From CAUZIZ01 sp965218775 (GTDB lineage Bacteria > Acidobacteriota > UBA6911 > RPQK01 > JAJDTT01): DNA of 64,000 bases. Positions 33,666-41,765 of the stretch are shown piece after piece; within the stretch, counting starts at the first letter, position 1, and the number at the start of each line of letters is the position of its first letter. The notes below the pieces were generated by a model. It was not told the origin of the DNA. It worked only from the letters and a program-made list of their open reading frames with translations, and searched no databases. The translations under genes were made by a program, and so were the position numbers. Where the stretch lies: assembly GCA_965218775.1 (NCBI GenBank), contig CBDCLS010000001.1, forward strand, positions 1 to 64,000. Reading direction: 5' to 3'.

Positions 33666-34517
33666 ATGAAAGTCGGAATGAATCTGCTGCTTTGGACAAC
33701 AGAGGTGGGCGCGGAACACCAGAATCTACTCCGGGCGATCAAAGACTGGAGATTCGATGGAGTGGAGGTACCGATCTTCAAGGCGGATCCCGACCGTTAC
33801 CGGGATCTTGCCGGGCGACTGGATGACCTGGGTCTGGAGCGGACAGCCGTGACCGTGGTTCCTCCCGACGCCAACCCCATCAGCCCCGACCCTCAGGTAA
33901 GGGCCCGAGCTGAAGAGTACTTGAAGCAGGTCCTTGAAATGTGCACGATCCTCGGAAGCGGTCTCCTCTGTGGTCCGCTTTTCTCACCGGTAGGAGCCCT
34001 CGTCGGCCGGGGGAGAACCGAGGAGGAATGGCAGTGGGGCTTACAGCTACTGGGAAGGGTTGCCGTGAGCGCCGAGACGGCTGGGGTGACCCTGGCCCTT
34101 GAGTGCTTGAACCGCTTCGAGTGCTATTTCCTGAACTGTATCGCCGACACCACCGTCTTCGTCGACCAGGTTGGACATTCGGCTCTTCACCTTCTCTATG
34201 ACACGTTCCACGCCCATATTGAGGAGAAGGAACCAGCGGGAGCCATGAGACAATCAGCCCATCGTCTCGCTCACGTTCACATCAGCGAGAATGACCGCTC
34301 CACGCCTGGTGAGGGTCAGGTTGACTGGAACACAACCTTCTCGGCTCTGCATGAGATCGGCTACGACGACTGGTTGGTGATCGAAGCCTTTGGCCAGCGG
34401 TTGCCCGAGTTGGCCGCCGCCACCTGTATCTGGCGCAGGACCTTTCCCTCCGAAGAACATCTGGCACGAAACGGACTGGAGTTCATCCAACAACAGTGGA
34501 CAACCCGATCCTCCTAG
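33666..34517 (+). CDS. TIM-barrel sugar isomerase/epimerase (xylose-isomerase-like, ketose 3-epimerase type)
   Basis: From ATG 33666 the product has 283 residues. It has the AP-endonuclease-2/ketose 3-epimerase pattern: MKVGMNLLLWTTEVG, WRFDGVEVPIFK, and the metal-ligand strands LALECLNRFECYFLNC (Glu), LHLLYDTFHAHIEEK (Asp/His), LAHVHISENDRSTPGEGQVD (His) and WLVIEAFG (Glu). All four metal positions are filled, so activity is expected. Enzymes of this type epimerise D-tagatose or D-psicose and related ketoses at C3. The divergent Gfo/Idh gene points to one sugar-conversion module. A longer upstream start at 33618 looks spurious. Confidence 0.87.
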   Translation: MKVGMNLLLWTTEVGAEHQNLLRAIKDWRFDGVEVPIFKADPDRYRDLAGRLDDLGLERTAVTVVPPDANPISPDPQVRARAEEYLKQVLEMCTILGSGLLCGPLFSPVGALVGRGRTEEEWQWGLQLLGRVAVSAETAGVTLALECLNRFECYFLNCIADTTVFVDQVGHSALHLLYDTFHAHIEEKEPAGAMRQSAHRLAHVHISENDRSTPGEGQVDWNTTFSALHEIGYDDWLVIEAFGQRLPELAAATCIWRRTFPSEEHLARNGLEFIQQQWTTRSS

Positions 34518-34618
34518 TCTGCATGACCAGCACAGGGACTCTCCGGATCTCGTTTGCGATCTGATAGAATGAGTGAGTTTGCTCTATCTTGCTGACGTAT
34601 GCAGACTTGGAGACCGTG

Positions 34619-35137
34619 ATGATCCCCGACCTCAAGCAGTTTATTCGAGAGATCCCCGATTTCCCCTCCCCCGGAATCCTGTTTCGAGACATCACCCCGT
34701 TGCTTCAGAGCCCCGAAGCGATGGGCGCAGTCGTCGATGCCTTTGCTCTCCACTGCGAGGGGCTCGAAGTCAATACGGTTGCAGCCATCGAAGCGCGAGG
34801 ATTCCTATTCGGTGCTCCCCTGGCCCATCGGCTCGGTATCCCTCTTGTTCCGGTACGAAAGCAGGGCAAGCTACCCTTTGACACCCACCGCGTGGAATAC
34901 GCCCTCGAGTACGGATCAGATGCGGTTGAAATACACAAAGACGGGGTGACAGCCGACGACCGGGTCGTCGTGGTCGACGATCTTCTGGCGACTGGAGGTA
35001 CCCTTTTAGCAGCCTGCACACTGCTGGAAAATACGGGCGCTACTGTGGAGTCAGTGGCTCTTGTGATCGAGCTATCTGATCTGAGCGGGAGAGAGAAGCT
35101 GCCCGGCTACAACATCTTCTCTCTTGTTCAGTACTGA
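34619..35137 (+). CDS. apt: Adenine phosphoribosyltransferase
   Basis: Apt converts adenine and PRPP to AMP. The 172-residue product from ATG 34619 (GGAGA ribosome site) contains IREIPDFPSPGILFRDITPL, IEARGFLFGAPLAHRLGIPL, VRKQGKLP and the PRPP motif VVVVDDLLATGGTLLAACTL, all canonical, and ends YNIFSLVQY as expected. Length is normal. It is monocistronic in appearance. Just after the stop, CTGAGGAGATCTCAG forms a small palindrome that could help termination. Confidence 0.95.
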   Translation: MIPDLKQFIREIPDFPSPGILFRDITPLLQSPEAMGAVVDAFALHCEGLEVNTVAAIEARGFLFGAPLAHRLGIPLVPVRKQGKLPFDTHRVEYALEYGSDAVEIHKDGVTADDRVVVVDDLLATGGTLLAACTLLENTGATVESVALVIELSDLSGREKLPGYNIFSLVQY

Positions 35138-35467
35138 CTGAGGAGATCTCAGTTCACGGCCATCATGTCCCAACCATTTCCCCGGTCCGACAGAGCCGCG
35201 AACGACTTCAACTGTCAGCAATACGAGGCCAAACTCCGAGGAGAGAGCTGGACAACAGCAACCTCTCAGCGGTACTCGACCCAGGTTTCTCCCCAAAATG
35301 ATCCAGCGGAACTGACTTAAAGCCTCCTATTCTTGTCAGTGCGCACTTCCGCCCAGCAATGGGTAGCCGTCTCTCTTCGGACGCTGTGAGCCCTTTCCTC
35401 CGACTTTTCCACATTACGCGCTAGAGAAGAAACGGCTGGCCCTGACCGATAGCCCAAAGGAGGCAAT
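35138..35467. other. Gap between apt and the CDP-alcohol phosphatidyltransferase gene
   Basis: These 330 bp hold no convincing gene. The end contains an AAAGGAGG ribosome site (about 35456-35463) for the next gene; promoter elements are not clear. Confidence 0.5.
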
Positions 35468-36151
35468 ATGCGAATCAAGCGACAACCGCAGCATCTTCGC
35501 CTGCAGAACAGTATCCTGGCCTCTATAGAAAAAAAAGCACTGATCTGGATTGCGCGAAGGTTGCCTGCATGCGTCAACTCAGATCACCTGACTATGCTGG
35601 GATTCCTTGCCATGCTGGGAGTTGGTCTTTCCTACTGGGCATCTGTCTGGGACCGACGGACCCTTATCCTGGCGATCTTCGGCCTGGTAGTGAACTGGTT
35701 CGGCGATAGCCTGGATGGTACCTTGGCCAGGGTCCGTGACCAGCAAAGGCCACGCTACGGTTTCTACATCGATCATGTCGTCGACATCGTGGGGGCACTG
35801 TTCCTCCTGGGAGGCCTGGCAGCATCCGGATACATGACCCCCCTCATAGGGCTCGGCCTGCTGATTGGATTTCTCATGGTCTCGGCCGAGCGCTACCTCG
35901 CCACACACGTGCTCGGAGTCTTTCGGCTCTCCTTTATGGGGATGGGCCCGACGGAGCTGCGTATCCTCCTGGCCGTAGGAACACTTTTCCTGCTATACAG
36001 GCCCGTCGTCAAGTTGGGAGGTCTGGGAAGCTTCCACCTGTTCGACCTGGGAGGTGCCTGCAGCATTGCGGGTATGGCCGTTACCTTGATCGTCTCATCA
36101 ATCCGGAATACACGCTTTCTCTATCAGGCTGAACCCCTAACGCGTCGCTGA
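35468..36151 (+). CDS. CDP-alcohol phosphatidyltransferase family membrane protein
   Basis: The 227-residue product carries the full CDP-alcohol phosphotransferase motif D-x2-D-G-x2-A-R-x8-G-x3-D-x3-D as DSLDGTLARVRDQQRP followed by RYGFYIDHVVD (about residues 78-106). Five to six membrane segments surround it. These enzymes swap CMP for an alcohol to make phospholipids or related lipids; the alcohol here is unknown. A strong ribosome site supports ATG 35468. It begins a three-gene plus-strand operon with a GtrA-like protein and a secreted protein, so a lipid-linked or envelope glycolipid role is likely (inference). Confidence 0.92.
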   Translation: MRIKRQPQHLRLQNSILASIEKKALIWIARRLPACVNSDHLTMLGFLAMLGVGLSYWASVWDRRTLILAIFGLVVNWFGDSLDGTLARVRDQQRPRYGFYIDHVVDIVGALFLLGGLAASGYMTPLIGLGLLIGFLMVSAERYLATHVLGVFRLSFMGMGPTELRILLAVGTLFLLYRPVVKLGGLGSFHLFDLGGACSIAGMAVTLIVSSIRNTRFLYQAEPLTRR

Positions 36152-36180
36152 GGTCTAAGCTCAAGAGAGGGAAGGTCCAG

Positions 36181-36636
36181 ATGTGCCCGCGATCGACTGG
36201 TCTGCTCCGCTGGTTGCGCTTCAACACCGTCGGTTTGATGGGTGTAACGGTCCAGGTCACTACCCTGTTTGGCTTGCGCTCTTTGCTGGGAATACATTAC
36301 CTACCCGCGACGGCACTAGCAGTCGAAGCGACGGTACTGCACAACTTCCTATGGCACGAACACTGGACCTGGTCGCAGACTACCGAGTCGGCGCAGCCGG
36401 GAATCCTGGGTCGTCTGCTCCGCTTCAACCTGACCGTGGGGACCGTCTCAATCCTTCAAAATCTGTTCCTGATGAAGCTTCTGGTTGCGGAGTTGGACCT
36501 GCACTACCTGCTTGCCAGCCTGATCTCGATCACCACCTGTTCTCTCTTGAACTACTTCATCAGTGGCTGGTTTGTCTTCAAGGGCTCCCAAACAGCTTCC
36601 GGTCTGCCTGAGTCCCACCCAGGAGAATCCCGATGA
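36181..36636 (+). CDS. GtrA-like membrane protein
   Basis: The 151-residue product has four membrane helices with the GtrA pattern: LLRWLRFNTVGLMGVTVQVT, ALAVEATVLHNFLWHEHWTW, LLRFNLTVGTVSILQNLF and SLISITTCSLLNYFISGWFV ending in FVF. The HNFLWHEHWTW block is typical. GtrA-like proteins are thought to help move lipid-linked sugars across the membrane. It lies 29 bp after the phosphatidyltransferase gene with a GGAAGG ribosome site, and its stop overlaps the next start in an ATGA. Confidence 0.88.
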   Translation: MCPRSTGLLRWLRFNTVGLMGVTVQVTTLFGLRSLLGIHYLPATALAVEATVLHNFLWHEHWTWSQTTESAQPGILGRLLRFNLTVGTVSILQNLFLMKLLVAELDLHYLLASLISITTCSLLNYFISGWFVFKGSQTASGLPESHPGESR

Positions 36637-37514
36637 AATCGCGAATTAGCATTGCTCCGGAAAGATCGAAGTCTCTTTTGCTGGTCGTGCTTGCGACTTT
36701 GACACTGGGCTTGCGGCTGGAGGCAGGTGGACCGAAGACCGAAACGCTGCGGGCCTGGGGCGAATACGTGCGACTCACTGAACGCAGAATCGACCAAGAG
36801 CTGCGATCTGAGACGGGCTTTTTCGGCCGCGACAGCCAATCTGCAGAAACCGCCGAGGCCGAGGGAGGGACACTTTCTTCGGGCGAGATCACAGTGGCCG
36901 AAATGCAGACCAAGGATCCCCGCGGACGTCGCATCGGCGTGCCCGGCGGTACAATCCACCACTGGCGGGGAAGCGTCCTCATTCCCGATACCAATTTAGA
37001 AACAGTTCTCGAATCGGTTCGCAATCCCGATCAGAGTGAGCTCCTTCAAGAAGACGTACTCGAAGCCAGAGTGTTAGAACGTGGCCAGAATTCCTTGAAA
37101 GTCTATCTGAAACTGATTCGGAAGAAAATCGTGACGGTTGCCTACAATACAGAGCACCTCGTTGGCCTCCGATCACATGGAGACACGCGGGCCTCGAGTC
37201 GCAGTATCGCCAGCCGAATCGTCGAATTGCAGCACGTTAATACCCCAGAAGAAAGAGAAAGGCCCGCAGGCCAGGACCGCGGATTTCTCTGGCGGTTAAA
37301 CTCTTACTGGAAATACCAACAGCTGGATGGTGGCGTTCTGGTCGAATGCGAATCTCTGACACTAAGCCGAGATTACCCCTTGGTCCTGAAGCCAGTCGTG
37401 GGACCAATCGTATCCTCGGTGGCGCGAGAATCCATGCTGCGCACGCTGATATCGATGCGGGACAGACTGGCCGGGCGGCACTTCCAACGGCTGCTCCCAG
37501 CAGCGGGATCCTAA
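36633..37514 (+). CDS. Secreted protein, possible START/SRPBCC-like fold
   Basis: A signal peptide (RSKSLLLVVLATLTLGLRLE) precedes a ~265-residue soluble part: VPGGTIHHWRGSVLIPDTNL, LEARVLERGQNSLKVYLKLI, then LNSYWKYQQLDGGVLVECES and PVVGPIVSSVARESMLRTLI. The ending pattern (Y..ggv.ve.e.i..sr..p) is like lipid-binding SRPBCC proteins. It is translationally coupled to the GtrA-like gene. The TAA stop at 37512 lies at the edge of a truncated palindromic element. The fold is inferred; function unknown. Confidence 0.65.
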   Translation: MKSRISIAPERSKSLLLVVLATLTLGLRLEAGGPKTETLRAWGEYVRLTERRIDQELRSETGFFGRDSQSAETAEAEGGTLSSGEITVAEMQTKDPRGRRIGVPGGTIHHWRGSVLIPDTNLETVLESVRNPDQSELLQEDVLEARVLERGQNSLKVYLKLIRKKIVTVAYNTEHLVGLRSHGDTRASSRSIASRIVELQHVNTPEERERPAGQDRGFLWRLNSYWKYQQLDGGVLVECESLTLSRDYPLVLKPVVGPIVSSVARESMLRTLISMRDRLAGRHFQRLLPAAGS

Positions 37515-37560
37515 GTGCTGCCTTCCATAAATACGATGATGTATGTGGCGAGCGCGACGC
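37512..37560 (-). repeat. Fragment of an inverted family-1 palindromic element
   Basis: An arm-like sequence (TGCTGCCTTCCATAAATACG) followed by TGTGGCGAGCGCGACG matches the start of copy d. The remainder is missing; after ~50 bp the sequence becomes the end of the ABC ATPase gene. The fragment begins at the stop codon of the preceding gene. Confidence 0.65.
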
Positions 37561-37598
37561 GCCGACTTCTCAACACTGCTTTACACCCATCGCAGCAG

Positions 37599-38366
37599 CT
37601 ACCGGGCACTCACGATCCTTCCATCTCGCATCTCAATGACATAGTTGGCTACGGACGCTGCCTCCCGGTCGTGAGTAATCATCATGATGGTCTGCTGACG
37701 TTTCCGGTTCAGTTCTTTCAGCATCCCCAGAACCCTTCCTGAATTAGCCGAATCCAGGCTTCCGGTTGGCTCGTCAGTCAGTAGGATAGCCGGTCGCGTG
37801 ATCACGGCTCGGGCGATGGCAACCCGCTGCTGCTCACCGCCGGACAACTGGGAGGGGCGATGTTGCATCTTGTCCTCCAACCCAAGCAGGCGCAGGACTT
37901 CACGAGCAGTCGCGTCTTCGCGCTTTGCACTTCCTCGAATCTGTCTTGCCAACTCGACGTTCTCGCCAGCGGTCAGCGTGCTGAGAAGATTCCAGTTCTG
38001 AAAGACAAACGCAACCTTCTGGCGCCGTATCTCGGTTCGCTCTGCGTCGCTGGCGGAACTCATGTCCGCCCCTTCCAAGTGGATATGACCAGATGTGGGT
38101 TGCAGCAGGCCTCCTACGAGGTGAAGCAGCGTGGACTTGCCACAGCCACTCGGCCCCATAATCGCGGCGAAGTCTCCTCGCTTGATGACGACGTCAACAC
38201 CACACAGAGCCGATACTTCGACCTTTCCCGACTGGTAGACCATCTTGAGGTCTTCGACCACAACAGCATTGGGGAGCTCGGCCAACCTCCGGCTGGGCCC
38301 GGTCCGATCTAGCCGATCACCCCATCGGCCCAGCTGGTCCTTCTCCGAACCAACCCAGTTGGGCAT
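37599..38366 (-). CDS. ABC transporter ATP-binding protein, LolD/MacB type, without adjacent permease
   Basis: The ATPase domain is complete: Walker A GPSGCGKSTLLHLVGG, Q-loop VAFVFQNWNLLSTLTAGENV, signature QLSGGEQQRVAIARAVITRP, Walker B AILLTDEPTGSLDSANS and H-loop TIMMITHDREAASVANYVIE. The EPTGSLD form and VVVEDLKMVYQSGKVEVSAL mark the LolD/MacB/FtsE-like class that works with FtsX-type permeases. The start is set near ATG 38366; a longer frame to 38540 has no family resemblance. No permease lies on either side: downstream is a truncated element, upstream the tRNA region. The permease may have been lost or lies elsewhere. Confidence 0.88.
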   Translation of the reverse strand: MPNWVGSEKDQLGRWGDRLDRTGPSRRLAELPNAVVVEDLKMVYQSGKVEVSALCGVDVVIKRGDFAAIMGPSGCGKSTLLHLVGGLLQPTSGHIHLEGADMSSASDAERTEIRRQKVAFVFQNWNLLSTLTAGENVELARQIRGSAKREDATAREVLRLLGLEDKMQHRPSQLSGGEQQRVAIARAVITRPAILLTDEPTGSLDSANSGRVLGMLKELNRKRQQTIMMITHDREAASVANYVIEMRDGRIVSAR

Positions 38367-38658
38367 GGATAGTGCGTTTATTCCTTGCACAATCTTTCCT
38401 CCGCCTCCTGGACATTGGGCCTGTGCACCTGCGTGCGCCAAATAATCTCCCCGATTCCCGAGTCGACTCGAGGCCGGAAATCCAGCAAACCAGGCCAAAC
38501 GCCTGTTTCTTTTGATGAATAATGCGATAAGCGGTTTCAAAACAGCTCGCCGGTTTTCTCAGACCGAGCCAGTCGCTGATTCAGCAGGGCGGAAAGTCGT
38601 CGCGAAGATAACCAGAGATTCGGAAGAGCAGGACACATTGATAGCTGAGGCCATGAGC

Positions 38659-38933
38659 TAGTACGCTGTAACACAGATTATGACGGATTTGCAGATGGGG
38701 CTTGTGAGGCGAGATCAAGGCAGGAAGAGGAAGACGATGCTTGGTCATCTTCGACGACGACCAACGCAGAGATCGTCCACAACCCCCATCTGCCCTACGG
38801 GTGGCGACGGGACGGGCCGATGTCTTTGTCGCTCCTCCTCCACTATGGCAAGGCATGGCGTTCGTCGTCGCTTCGCGATCTTGACCCGTCGCGCTCGCCA
38901 CAAATCCGTCATAATCTGTGTTACGGCGTACTA
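38659..38933 (+). mobile_element. Palindromic TA-flanked element, family 1, copy h
   Basis: This 275-bp copy is flanked by CTAG. Arms 38659-38691 and 38901-38933 match at 32 of 33 but agree with the arm of copy b at only 20 of 33. Its core differs from copy b at about 13 of 209 positions (about 94% identity). The inner stem uses GTG/CAC like b and i. It lies 63 bp from the tRNA-Arg gene. Confidence 0.87.
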
Positions 38934-38996
38934 GGGCCATGCCAATGGGTGGGTTTTCTGGCAGAAAGAGTCTGAGAATGAGGGTAAGAGGGCTGG

Positions 38997-39070
38997 TACG
39001 CCCGGCAGGATTCGAACCTGCGGCCTTCGGCTCCGGAGGCCGACGCTCTATCCATCTGAGCTACGGGCGC
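38997..39070 (-). tRNA. tRNA-Arg, anticodon CCG
   Basis: The minus strand gives a 74-nt cloverleaf: acceptor GCGCCCG paired with CGGGCGT (one G-U at 1:72), D-stem GCTC/GAGC, anticodon stem TCGGC/GCCGA with loop CTCCGGA (anticodon CCG, decoding CGG), T-arm GCAGG-TTCGAAT-CCTGC and discriminator A. CCA is not encoded. A broken integrase gene ends at its 5' side. Confidence 0.95.
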
Positions 39071-39073
39071 ACA

Positions 39074-39500
39074 ATTTGTGTTTTCAGGAGTTTACCAGAA
39101 CTGGCAACTCGGTGGGAATCCGAATTTGTGTCCAAATTGTGTCCATCCGCGAGCAATTCCACGGCTCGACGCTTCACCTCCGGTGTCGGGTGCGCTTAAC
39201 GCATCGTCATCGAAATGTCCGAGTGACCCAACAACTCGCTCACCGTCGCAAGGTCTGCTCCCCGCAACACCAAACGAGTCGCGAACGTATGCCTCAGGTC
39301 ATGAAAACGACAGTGGGGAATACCAGCCCTTCGGACAGCGTTTACAAACCCCGTTTTAATCGCTGTAATCGCTGCCCCGTGCGGTCATTCAAAAGCAAGT
39401 ACTGCCCCCTAAAACCCCTATTGAAATGCGCTGCTAACTCTTCGGCCAGCCATTCCTTGTACATCACCACACAGGATTCGGTATAACTGAGCTGGTCTGT
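39074..39500 (-). pseudogene. Tyrosine-recombinase (phage-type integrase) remnant next to tRNA-Arg
   Basis: Reading the minus strand, LSYTESCVVMYKEWLAEELA and YLLLNDRTGQRLQRLKRG lead into a frame change, after which the catalytic block is clear: FHDLRHTFATRLVLRGADLA, TVSELLGHSDISMTMR, then an in-frame stop (TAA), then HPTPEVKRRAVELL. The HxLR and LGH signatures place it among phage-type integrases. A frameshift near 39350 and the stop near 39197, plus the missing N-terminus, make it a pseudogene. Its reading frame runs into the 5' end of the tRNA gene. It is not part of the RIT element, which starts at 39652. Confidence 0.8.
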
Positions 39501-39715
39501 GAATAGAAGGGGAGCCGTTTCATGAGCGCCATCCCAGGGTTACATGCATCCCATACTGGCTCCGCCTCGGCGGTACGGGTCGACGGGCAGCCAGTTGATC
39601 GATGAGATCGTGGCCAGCGGCGGACGGTGGAGGTTCGCGGGCGTGTGGACTTGACATGTAAAGCGTTGCGTTATGTGAAGTAGGTCCTCCCTGAGATCGC
39701 TACGATGCCCATCAG

Positions 39716-40789
39716 TCAACCTTTGACGGTAGCCGAGGTCGGTGCAGTACTGCACATAATACTGGCCTCCTTTGAGAGTTCATCGAGCCATTGGAGGATG
39801 CCCGGCTGGAGCCATTTGGAACGGCGGCTGGCCGGCGTTTTGACGTGAGGGGCTTCGGCGGCCTGCAGCGCTTTGCGTTTCATCTTCATGTCGATCTCCA
39901 CATAGCCGTGAGTGGTGTTCAGATCCGCATGACCCATCCAGTCCTTGACGACACTGAGATCGTTGCCCGACTGTAGAAGGTGCATCGCCGTCGAGTGTCT
40001 CAGCAGGTGAGGACTGAGGCGCTTGGCTTGGATCGAAGGACAGCTCTGTGCCGCTTGGGCTCCGTGTCGACGCACAATATAGCGAATCCCAAAACGGGTA
40101 ATCGGCCGGCCCTGGGCATTGACAAAAACAGAGGGCACGTCCGCGGGATCGGGATCTCGGCCCCCCAGATAGGTTTGCAAGGCGGCCACCGTCTCGGGCC
40201 AGAGCGGGCAGACGCGCTCTTTGTTGCCTTTGCCGGTGAGGCGGACCTGGAACGGGGCCTCCAGACGTAAGTCGGTCCGCTCGAGGTCGACCGCTTCTTG
40301 AACCCGGGCACCGGTGTTGTACAGAAACAGGAGCAGGGCATAATCTCGCCGGCCGTTTCGCGAGCTCTGATCGACGCTCTCGAGCAGAGCCCGCAGCTCC
40401 TGATCCTCGAGATAGTCGATAGTTCGGTGCTCGGTCCGCTTCAGGGGAATGGCGCAGATGCGCTGAGAGCGGCCCAAGAGCAACGGCTCTTGTTCGCCCA
40501 CATAGCGGAAGAAACTATGCAGGGCAGCCAGCCGGTTGTTGCGCGTTCGAGGGCTATTGCCTCGGGAGACTTCGAGGTGCTCCAGAAAGGCGGTGACCAC
40601 TTGGTGGTCGACGTCCTCGACGGTGAGCTTATCGACGGGTTTGCCCAGACGCTCACGGGCAAAGCGGAGAAAGAGCTTCAGAGCGTCCCGGTAACTAACA
40701 ATGGTATTGCGACTCAGCCCCCTTTGTCCGGCGAGGTAGTCGTGGAAAAATCCCTCGACGAAACGGGCGATCAGGTGGGTGGCGTTCAT
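39716..40789 (-). CDS. Third recombinase of the RIT element (tyrosine recombinase)
   Basis: The 357-residue protein has a SAM-like core-binding domain (LAGQRGLSRNTIVSYRDALK) and a catalytic domain with Arg in LFLYNTGARVQEAVDL, HxxRH in SPHLLRHSTAMHLLQSG, His in MGHADLNTTHGYVEIDMK and the Tyr nucleophile in HGYVE. All R-H-R-H-Y positions are filled. Its ATG overlaps the stop of the second recombinase in an ATGA, with GGGAGAAG upstream. The ending KTPASRRSKWLQPGILQWLD is a DNA-binding-like tail. In RIT elements the three proteins are thought to act together. Confidence 0.9.
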   Translation of the reverse strand: MNATHLIARFVEGFFHDYLAGQRGLSRNTIVSYRDALKLFLRFARERLGKPVDKLTVEDVDHQVVTAFLEHLEVSRGNSPRTRNNRLAALHSFFRYVGEQEPLLLGRSQRICAIPLKRTEHRTIDYLEDQELRALLESVDQSSRNGRRDYALLLFLYNTGARVQEAVDLERTDLRLEAPFQVRLTGKGNKERVCPLWPETVAALQTYLGGRDPDPADVPSVFVNAQGRPITRFGIRYIVRRHGAQAAQSCPSIQAKRLSPHLLRHSTAMHLLQSGNDLSVVKDWMGHADLNTTHGYVEIDMKMKRKALQAAEAPHVKTPASRRSKWLQPGILQWLDELSKEASIMCSTAPTSATVKG

Positions 40790-41763
40790 GGTGCTTCTCC
40801 CTTCGGCAAGATGTTTTGGCGAAAGTTCGCCCGGAAACGCTCTTGGGCCTGCTCGAGTAACTCCGCCGTAGCTCGGAGGTAGACTTGAGTCGAGGTGACG
40901 CTAACATGGCCCAGATAAGTGGCCAGAAGCGGCAACAGCGCCTGCGGGTCTTTGCCCTCCCGATACCAACTGAGCAGGCGCGTCGAGGCATAGCTGTGAC
41001 GCAGGTCATGGAGGCGGGGCCCGGGACACCCCTTTCCCCCGCGCAAACCGCAGCGGCTGAGACATTGCCGGAGGGCAAAATCAGCGTTGGTATGATACAG
41101 ACGGTGTCCGGTGAGGGTGACGAACAGGGGACGGTCTGATCCCCGCGGATAGGCTCGGCAACGCTGCTTGCGGTAGCGCCCCAGCACCCGCGAGGTGGAA
41201 GCCGAGAGGGGAACCAGACGCGACTTGCCGAACTTGCCCCGGTGGATGTAAAGCAACTGCTGCGGCAGATCAAGATCGCCTAGATTCAGGGCAAAGGCCT
41301 CGCCGCAACGCAGCCCGGTGGTGTACAGCAGTCCGAAGAAAGTCCAGTAAGTCTGGGGTCGCAACGAGCCCGAAGGCCCCAAACGGCGCGCCGCCTGTAG
41401 CAGCGCTTGGATCTCGCTTTGGGTATAGATATGGGGAACCCGTAGGGGCCGGCGCTCCAGGGAGCGGATGCGTGGCGGGAGGTAAGCTTCGGGTTCAAAC
41501 TGACGCAGGTAGCGACAGAACTGGCGCACGACGGCCAGGCGGTTTCCGCGCGAGCCTGGGTGCAGGGGCTCGAGCGTGCTGAGATAGCGCTGCAGGAGAT
41601 CGCGCGTGGGCCACGGCCCTTGAAACCCTTCCTGCTGAAGGAAGCGGTCGAAAGGTCGCAGCAGTTGGATCTGAGCGCGGGCGTCGACGCCGCCCAGAGT
41701 TCGAAACTCGACGTAGGCACCAAGGCGCTCGGCCAGCGTGCTGAGAAAGTTTGACTGGGGCAT
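40786..41763 (-). CDS. Second recombinase of the RIT element (tyrosine recombinase)
   Basis: The 325-residue protein starts at ATG 41763 (MPQSNFLSTLAERLG), two bases after the stop of the first recombinase and behind GGAGGTG, which is inside the end of that gene. Catalytic positions are Arg in LLYTTGLRCGEAFALN, HDLRH in GPRLHDLRHSYASTRLLSW, His in YLGHVSVTSTQVYLRA and Tyr in QVYLR. An upstream open stretch in the same frame to 42777 lies wholly inside the first recombinase gene and is not used. Confidence 0.9.
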   Translation of the reverse strand: MPQSNFLSTLAERLGAYVEFRTLGGVDARAQIQLLRPFDRFLQQEGFQGPWPTRDLLQRYLSTLEPLHPGSRGNRLAVVRQFCRYLRQFEPEAYLPPRIRSLERRPLRVPHIYTQSEIQALLQAARRLGPSGSLRPQTYWTFFGLLYTTGLRCGEAFALNLGDLDLPQQLLYIHRGKFGKSRLVPLSASTSRVLGRYRKQRCRAYPRGSDRPLFVTLTGHRLYHTNADFALRQCLSRCGLRGGKGCPGPRLHDLRHSYASTRLLSWYREGKDPQALLPLLATYLGHVSVTSTQVYLRATAELLEQAQERFRANFRQNILPKGEAP

Positions 41764-41765
41764 GA

